This document shows positions 57,475 to 64,000 of a DNA stretch of 64,000 nt, in pieces. This stretch comes from Cunninghamia lanceolata (Eukaryota; Streptophyta; Pinopsida; Cupressales; Cupressaceae), in contig BSBN01000187.1 of the NCBI GenBank assembly GCA_027924645.1, positions 10,620,001 through 10,684,000 of the forward strand. The letters are read 5' to 3'. The translations under genes were made by a program, and so were the position numbers. The notes under the pieces were generated by a model. It saw only the letters and a list, made by a program, of their open reading frames with translations. It was not told where the DNA came from and ran no database searches. Position 1 is the first letter of the stretch. Each line of letters opens with the position of its first letter.

Positions 57475-58989
57475 TGTTGAACACCCAAACTACTGAGAGG
57501 GGGTTGAATCAACAATCTATTAAACCTTTTACTTATTGAACTAATAATCCATTTACCACATTCATCAATAAAGAAAATTAAACATAGAAGAAGCAAACAT
57601 AATGCATCACACATGAACACCAGGATTTTTACATGGAAAGCCCAAACTGGGGAAACCACGGTGAGTGTTAGCTCACAATATATTAAGTAGGAACAATACC
57701 AAATTACAATAGAGGCTCACTACCTTAGGGCTCACTACCCAAAAGAAGTGCCACTGCAAGAAGACTCATTGCCTAGAGAAAGAAAGAAAGAAGAAGGGTG
57801 GCTCACTACCAATTTGAACTGCTTTGATTGCATCTACACATGCATGGTTATAGTTTCAATGAAGCTCATAAATACTATCTCAAAACTCTTCATCTTTGAT
57901 TGTCCTATTTCACTATTCTGCTTCTACATCAAACAAGATCTCTCTTCTTCTATTCTTGTTGCCCTTATGATTCTTCACACATTGAATTTACAATCAAATT
58001 CACATATTACACCCTCCAAACACTAAATTTGATCACATATATATCCACAATATTTAAAGTTTGCACATTAGGTCGGCATACTAAGATGTAGGATGTAGTC
58101 ATAACTTGTTGGCCAAAAATATTTACCAAAATACACAGCAGATCAAAACAACACTTGAATCATATTCAAATATGTCCACTCCATCCATATAATCACTTAG
58201 GATAAGATTACAAACAACAAAACTTACCGCACACACATCATACTGTCATGTCAGCCTTAACCATAGACTGTCACTAGTTTAGTTCAACTGTCAGACTACA
58301 TCTTCCACTACGGACCACAAGACTTGTTCAAATACATATAAAAGACTCTTCACATATCATAGATCATACCTCAAGAACCACAAAGAAAAATATTCTTTTG
58401 CGGTAGAATGCGGACCACAAGAACACATGCTCTGTCATAGTCAAGTTCTGTCAGACCAAGTAGTGATACTTAGGTACCCATAAATATCTTTTCGATGGAA
58501 CTAAAAACTTGAAACTCTAGATTTAGATACTTTATACATGTGTTTTAAACACCTCAAAACCACATAACATGATATGTAACAATAGTGGAATGTGGACCAA
58601 ATAAAATGAGTGTTCTGCTCTAAATCACAGTGTATTCTGTTCTTTCGAACTTGATCTGTTTGAGTGTATGCTTTTGGTACTTATCAAGAGATAAAAAATT
58701 GGATATAGGATCATCAAAGGACTGCAAACAACATGCCAAAAATACATTATCTAATCTTCAACTACAGACCAATGCCATCCATTATATTGCTACTCTATCA
58801 TTGTCTCCTGTAAACTGCCAACACTTAGTAAAAAATGACTAAGTCTTTTTCACCGGACCAAAAACTTTGTCTCAACCTTATTCCTTTCCTTGTTGCCATC
58901 AATGAAAACATCTTCAAACATCATGCACAATCATTCACTATCATACCTGTAGTGTCTCTCTCTTAGTGATGTTTGCCAAGTTGCCAACA
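57475..58989 (-). repeat. 3' LTR of the second Copia-like element
   Basis: Ends are TGTTGAACACCC and aagttgccaaca; length 1515 bp. The assignment rests on termini, the adjacent polypurine tract and homology to 57125-57474. Confidence 0.88.
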
Positions 58990-59003
58990 ATCTCCTCCTT
59001 TGG
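58990..59003 (-). promoter_or_regulatory. Polypurine tract, with a second one inside
   Basis: The minus strand reads caaaggaggagat against the LTR start TGTTGGCAAC. A second tract, tgatgtcaaaaggggaga, lies about 130 bases further in (59128-59145), as in the first element. Confidence 0.8.
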
Positions 59004-59274
59004 CATTGATGGCAACACTTGATGTGAAAAATTGTTATACTACTGCCCATTAATCTTTACACATTGCTCCCCCTAATCTTCATGCTTATCTTATTAATTT
59101 CCAATTGTTTTTCACATGCTTCATTCTCCCCTTTTGACATCAATGGCAAAGGTGTACGATACAAAGATATTTACAAGTTGCCAAAATTTTAAAACTATTT
59201 TTCTACTTTCCACATATATACAAGTGAAATCAAAATGCTTACTATTGTTATGAGAGAACATCTTTATGGATTAT

Positions 59275-62200
59275 TTTTAGTTGCACCATTTATTCATCCT
59301 AAATGGTCTTAGCATCAATCAAAACTAGTATGTGCCCATTAATCTAGGACACCAGCTCTTCTGCTTTCTTCACTGTAGCCGGGGCTTCAATGATTTGCCT
59401 TGTCTTATCTGTTGTTGCTATTAACTTGGTTAGAAATGTAATTTTGAAACTTGCTACCTCCTAGAGTTGACTCATTCTATGCTTTATGACCTCCCTCTAG
59501 GTCTACAACTTATGTTTATTAGAATGAATAGTCTCAACTTGTGCCCTCTGATTGCCAATAGCATCTTTTGTCAGGTCATAAGTTCTGGATATCTTCATTA
59601 CTTGAGCTTCCCATATATCTATTTTGTCTTTTATGTCCTTAGTCTTGTCTGGCCATGTAAGAAAAAATTGATACATTTCACTAGCTTCTTTAAGGGCTAA
59701 CTATGCATACTCTACACTTTTATCTAACAAAATTTTATCTTGTAGCACAACTAATCTCTTACTGTCTATTTTAGATCTTACCCTTTTATTAGCAGCTTGC
59801 TTAAAGGATTCAAAATGGGAATTCATAGACTCCATAGGCTTTTTCATTTGTGCTATGGGAGTGAGTGTTCTATCTCTCTAAACTCTAGGCATGATCTTCT
59901 CAAAAATGTTTATTACTTCCCAAGTAGGTCACTGTCTTCCATGTGAGACTTTATTATTTCTTCCTAGGTAGTTGCTTTGAACATTGTACCCAACTTCAAT
60001 TTCTACAGGGGAGACATGGTTGCCAAGTTTATTTGACCTTGCAATAGTCCATATGTGTTTGCAATTTGTACTTCCTTCTGTTTTAACAAAAAATCCCTTA
60101 ATGAATCAGCAATGTCTCTTTTTATTTCAACTTGAGACATTCCAGTATCTTGACTCTCTGGAGGAGGTTCTTGACTATGCTCTTGTTCATTTCTTTCTGG
60201 TTACAAAGTGGGAATGTCCATCATTTGCTCATTTTCCTCTTCTCTTTTCTCTTCTTGTTCCTTAGATGCCTATTCATCAGATGTCATCTTTGCTTCTTCA
60301 GACTTCTTCTCTTTTTTAGTTTCTTTCATTTCTTCATCCTTTCTTGAACTCTCCAAAGGAGTGTTTGTGCCTTGGTCCATGCTCTACTCAACATTCACTT
60401 CTAGAGCAGCATTAGAAGTGTCAACATTGTTAACTTACTCTTCCCATTAGTGTCTACAGTGGTTGTGATTTGCAATTCATGCAACATGCTCATGTTTATC
60501 TCCTTTATTTATTTTACCAGTATCTCAGTGTCACCGGCCATAAGTGTATTAACTCTTTTCTCTGTTCTAAATTTTTCATTGAGTATCTTGGTGACTTTGG
60601 CTCTTTCTTCACTTGTTATATCTAGGCAAAGGCCAAACAAGACATATTCTCTAATCTCAACATCTTTGTCCATAGCCTCTTCCTTCCTTGTTGTCATGAT
60701 GCTGGCTAGGCTATCCGGTAATTGATCTATGGTTTCAATTAAAGCCTTGCTAAACATATCCAAATATCTGACGACTATTGTTTCAATAATTACCTTGTCT
60801 GCATCAGATCTTTCATCATACATTTCATCTATGGGTTTCAAATTTCCATGCTAAACAAATGCATTGACTAAGGTTTCCAAGGATAACGTTGCTTCACTTT
60901 CAGTCTTCTCATCTTCCTTTTTCTTCTGGGTCTTTCCCGAGGCCTTCTCCTTTTTATCAGGAGTGGTTTCCTCTCTTCTTGTCTATTTTACTACAATCTC
61001 CTCATCTGTCTCTATTTCCTCTTCTTCTTCTCCTTCACCTAGGCTCACATACACTCTTTTTGTTGCCTTTGTTTTCTTTGTTTTCTTCTTCTCTATAGTT
61101 TTCTTCACCGGTACTTGTTTTTCAGGCTTTGTCTTTTCTTTCTCAGTCTCTTCCTTAGGTATCTCTTTCTAAGCACTTCCAGCCTTTATCTTTACAACAG
61201 AAGGTCTGGAACTCTTGGAAGCAGCTACAGAGGTGGAAGCTCTTATTCTTCTTATAGCACCAAATCCAGGCTTCTCTTTCTCAAATTTCTCATTTTTCTT
61301 CTTCTCCAGAGATTTTGATGTTTTCCCTTCTAGAGCACTTGCAGCCTTGGATGCGTCAGCCTTTGCTCTTACTTTACTTATTTCTTCTTCTGTGAATCCT
61401 TCACTTTTGATAAACTCATCTGCCATTTTTCTTGCATTCTTCTTTATTTTTGATTATTTTTTCTCCAGATGAACTTTGAGAGATAGTTCCTCAAATGTGC
61501 CAAACCTTTCCTCCTTGGGATCTTTTGGTTTTCTCAATACAAGATCTGCCAAACCAGTTAACATTTCCTCTGAGACTTCATATCCCATGGTTGGGACCCA
61601 TAGAATTCTAGGTTCTACAGCCTCCATGAGGTATTTGTCCTTGTCCACCATGAACACAATATCATTTTCATACTTCTTCACAACTTTTTTAGGGATCCTA
61701 GTCTTGGCCTACATTTTCTTTTGGAAATTTTTCAAATAACCCCATAAAGCTGCATTTTGTTTTTCAGCATTTCCCAAACTATGCAAATGATTTCTAATTT
61801 GAGCAACTGCACCTATATGACTAAGACAACCAATATTCTCCATACCAAATAACTCTCTCAAAAAATAGAAGAATGGACAAATGATCAGAGTTCCATACTT
61901 AAAGGGATATTCCACTTCCTTTGTTCTTTTTAGGTTCTCCATTAGTTGTTCCCAAAGCAACTCACATAGGTCATAGTCTGTGTTATTCTTGACCATAACA
62001 TATGTTGTGTATATGGCTGTTGTAGACACTGAGTTCTCCCTGTTGGAGAAATACACCTTGTACCCAATAACCATCGATGCAAATCTAACTGCCAGATCTG
62101 TAATTTTGTTCTTCATGGTTTTCAAGGTTGGAACTTTTCCAGTAGAGCACATGTTGGTTACTGCTTTGATAGCATCATTTTTTAATCATGTGGGGCACAT

Positions 62201-62555
62201 CAAGACAAAAGAATTCATCATGAATTCTACTCAAAAAATATCTAACCCATGCATCATCTGAGAATATAGAAAAATCTAACCAGGTATCAAGGTTCTTCTC
62301 ATGCAGAACATTGTATTCTTCTTTCAACACAATATTAATAGTAGTCAGCTCATCCAAGTACAATTTTCCTAATTTCATGTGATCATATTCCTCTAGGTTT
62401 GCATGTATGTATGACCTAACATCTTCCATATGCATAACACCATGTGGAACCTCAGAAAATGCACCATTTGGATCAATCATTAATGATTTAAAGGGATGTT
62501 TCTTGAACTTAGGGTGGGGCCTCTTTGTTATCTCAACTACTTGAGGGGTAACCAT
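59275..62555 (-). pseudogene. ORF2 homologue, conserved unknown protein
   Basis: Starts at ATG 62555 (MVTPQVVEITK). Blocks in the same order as 23534-26647: RPHPKFKKHPFKSLMIDPNG, GVMHMEDVRSYIHANLEEY, VRFASMVIGYKVYFSNREN, YDLCELLWEQLMENLKRTK, ALWGYLKNFQ, AVEPRILWVPTMGYEV, ERFGTFEELSLKVHLE, a Lys/Glu-rich spacer, VRYLDMFSKALIETIDQLPD, and near 59300-59400 VKKAEELV...INGHILVLID. Frameshifts and stops break it. No RT, integrase or RNase H motif is present. The near-identical protein blocks against changed codons suggest past selection on the protein. Confidence 0.78.
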
Positions 62556-62980
62556 CTTTACAAACTCAAAACAAGAAATTTTTAAAAGAGAGAGAGGTAA
62601 ATACCTTTTTCCTTCATTAGGGTTTCTTCACCGAACACTTGAATTTACTTTGGCTCGCTTCTCAGATCACTTTAGTCACTTGAAAGTTTGAATGCAAAGT
62701 GATTTTTATTTCAAATGGATCCCTTATATTCTCTTTTCATCAAGATTTAATCGCCATAAATGCTTCATTCAAAAAGTTGTCAAACCCTTTCTCTACTATC
62801 CTTAGTCGATCAAGATTGCTTCACAATTCACCACATTAGAATCTTTTTTCCAGAATCTTCTCCAGAAGATTTATTTTGTTATTTTCTATCTTATACCTTT
62901 GTGTTGGATATCAACACCACACTTCTGGTTGGGGGGATAGGATTTTGTATTTAAGCTCCCCCTGTGCCAGAGCTCCTAAT
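62556..62980. other. Spacer between ORF1 and ORF2
   Basis: No gene is seen. It corresponds in position to 26648-27284. Confidence 0.5.
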
Positions 62981-64000
62981 TTACTTCCTGGAGGAAGTAC
63001 CAGCACCAGACCCTAGTGTGGACTCATCCTTGACTTCCTGCACTTCCTTCTTAACCTAAATTTGATTCATCTCCTTCTTGATCTCTGCTAGATCCACCTT
63101 TTGTACTAGTTTCTTCATCTCTACCTGATTATTCTTCTTTATCTTCTTGCTTCTATAGAACTTTGCAATATGTCTAGGCCTATTGCAATTGAAGCATACA
63201 ACATTCCTCTGTCCATTGTTCCTTCCATTCATTCTTGATCTGCATTGGTTAGCCTTGTGTCCAAATCTATTGCATGCAAAACAATTCCCATTGAAAGATT
63301 GAGCATTCCTTCCATTATTATAGTTGTTCCTTATCTAACTTCTACATTCACCAGCTCTATGGCCAAAACTCTTGCATATAAAATAGTTACATTTAAAAGT
63401 TTGAATATTCCTTCCATTGTTGTAACCATTCCTTATCTGACTTCTGCATTCATTAGTGTTATGACCTACTTTATTGCAAGTAAAACACTGACCAGAGAAT
63501 GATGGAACATTTTTATTTACTCTGCTTCTACATTGAGTAGCCTTATGACCAAACTTATTGCATGCATTACAATAACCATTGAAAGAAGGGTACATTTGAG
63601 GATTTGGTGTCCTGACTGGTGGTTTTCTAGGTCTATTCCTTTGATTTTGAATCTATTTGCCTTTGTCCTTCTTGATCTCAGCATTATTTTCTTGACCGGT
63701 TTTAGAACTTTCACCTTTCTCAAATCCCGAGCCTTCTTTATCATCAGGACTCTTCTAACTTGCAAGTATTCTATCAAGTTGGGAAACACTCACCCTAAAT
63801 TTATCTTCCTAAATCCATACCTACTTCAGATCAACTTTCAGATCCACAACTTATTGTTCAAGATTTGTGCAGTCTTCAGTTTTTCTTTTCACCAACTAAT
63901 TTAGGTCTTCTTCTATTTTTTCTCATTTTACAACTTCCACTTTTAGGTTACTCAAGGTGTCATTTACATATATCAATTGTTCACTAACCTCCTTATATTT
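62981..64000 (-). pseudogene. ORF1 homologue: five tandem CCHC knuckles
   Basis: Ends at TAA 62981-62983 (GTSSRK). Reading leftward: a basic linker, then CNACNKFGHKATQC, CFTCNKVGHNTNEC, a third in which the first Cys is Tyr (YFICKSFGHRAGEC), CFACNRFGHKANQC and a last CFNCNRPRHIAKFY whose final Cys is Tyr. The final knuckle is also abnormal in the first element. One stop follows knuckle three and one lies in KEMNQI*VKK. The coiled coil upstream (63600-64000) is frayed and runs off the window. About two stops between 62981 and 63595 and no frameshift there. Confidence 0.8.

Larger units (their letters stand above)
57475..64000 (-). mobile_element. Second Copia-like pol-less element, partial
   Basis: 3' LTR 57475-58989, polypurine tract, ORF2 (59275-62555) and ORF1 (62981-64000, open at the right edge). 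It has the same architecture and homologous proteins as 22166-29612 but clearly diverged DNA and a longer LTR. Its 5' LTR and PBS lie outside the window. It is inserted in an LTR of its own family; the adjoining bases gaact (57470-57474) should be duplicated beyond the right edge. Confidence 0.88.

Noticed and set aside
60864..61472. Ser/Phe-rich plus-strand ORFs
   Set aside because: They are the antisense of the Lys/Glu-rich spacer of ORF2.
1..64000. Host genes, tRNA, rRNA, CRISPR arrays
   Set aside because: No exon set, cloverleaf or repeat-spacer array was found; every recognisable protein belongs to a retroelement.

Overview
The window is plant nuclear DNA and consists almost entirely of LTR retrotransposons. 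I found no host gene, rRNA, tRNA or CRISPR array. The A+T-rich sequence, long old LTRs, deep nesting, Tat-lineage Ty3/gypsy elements and large non-autonomous elements fit a very large plant genome. A gymnosperm such as a conifer or yew is my best guess, but this is inference only.

Layout. 1-9.5 kb is a patchwork of broken elements: the 3' end of an unknown LTR element (1-1033 plus flank), a minus-strand Copia 5' end (gag, PBS and LTR, about 2.0-3.5 kb), and a plus-strand chromovirus-like Ty3/gypsy body (3.5-6.84 kb) followed by an LTR-like stretch. 9.06-14.2 kb is a minus-strand Ty3/gypsy ruin (RNase H, RT, protease, gag). At 14216 a plus-strand Copia element enters that gag. Its 5' LTR starts at 14216 and resumes at 55007, ending at 55721 with a tRNA-iMet-type PBS, gag and the start of protease up to 57124.

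The 39.7 kb between the two halves of the Copia LTR is one nested stack. A minus-strand Tat-like element (15328-55001) carries two insertions. One is a non-autonomous 'large LTR' minus-strand element (15340-30586, TSD gagga) sitting in its 3' LTR. The other is a 16.7 kb plus-strand Tat Ty3/gypsy element (33846-50516) sitting in its coding region. The large-LTR element is itself split by a 7.4 kb minus-strand Copia-like element (22166-29612, TSD ggtaa). Small hand counts of LTR differences (about 9, 8, 6 and 4-5 per 100 bases) follow the nesting order.

On the right, the Copia body is broken at 57125 by a minus-strand LTR. That LTR is broken at 57475 by a second copy of the same family, whose body runs past 64000.

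Most notable: the two Copia-like elements (22166-29612 and 57475-64000+) have no protease, integrase, RT or RNase H. Each instead has a gag-like ORF1 (coiled coil plus four or five CCHC knuckles) and a roughly 1000-codon ORF2 that I do not recognise. ORF2 is conserved as protein between two clearly diverged copies, so this looks like a real two-gene non-autonomous family. Also notable are an ORF inside the LTR of the large-LTR element, an array of palindromic TGAC/CATGCA modules in the same LTR, three hairpins with a constant loop and changing stems after the Tat integrase, and an antisense plant-mobile-domain-like gene in the Tat element. Stop codons throughout are mostly of the C-to-T type (CAG, CGA or TGG to stop), as expected from deamination of methylated cytosine.
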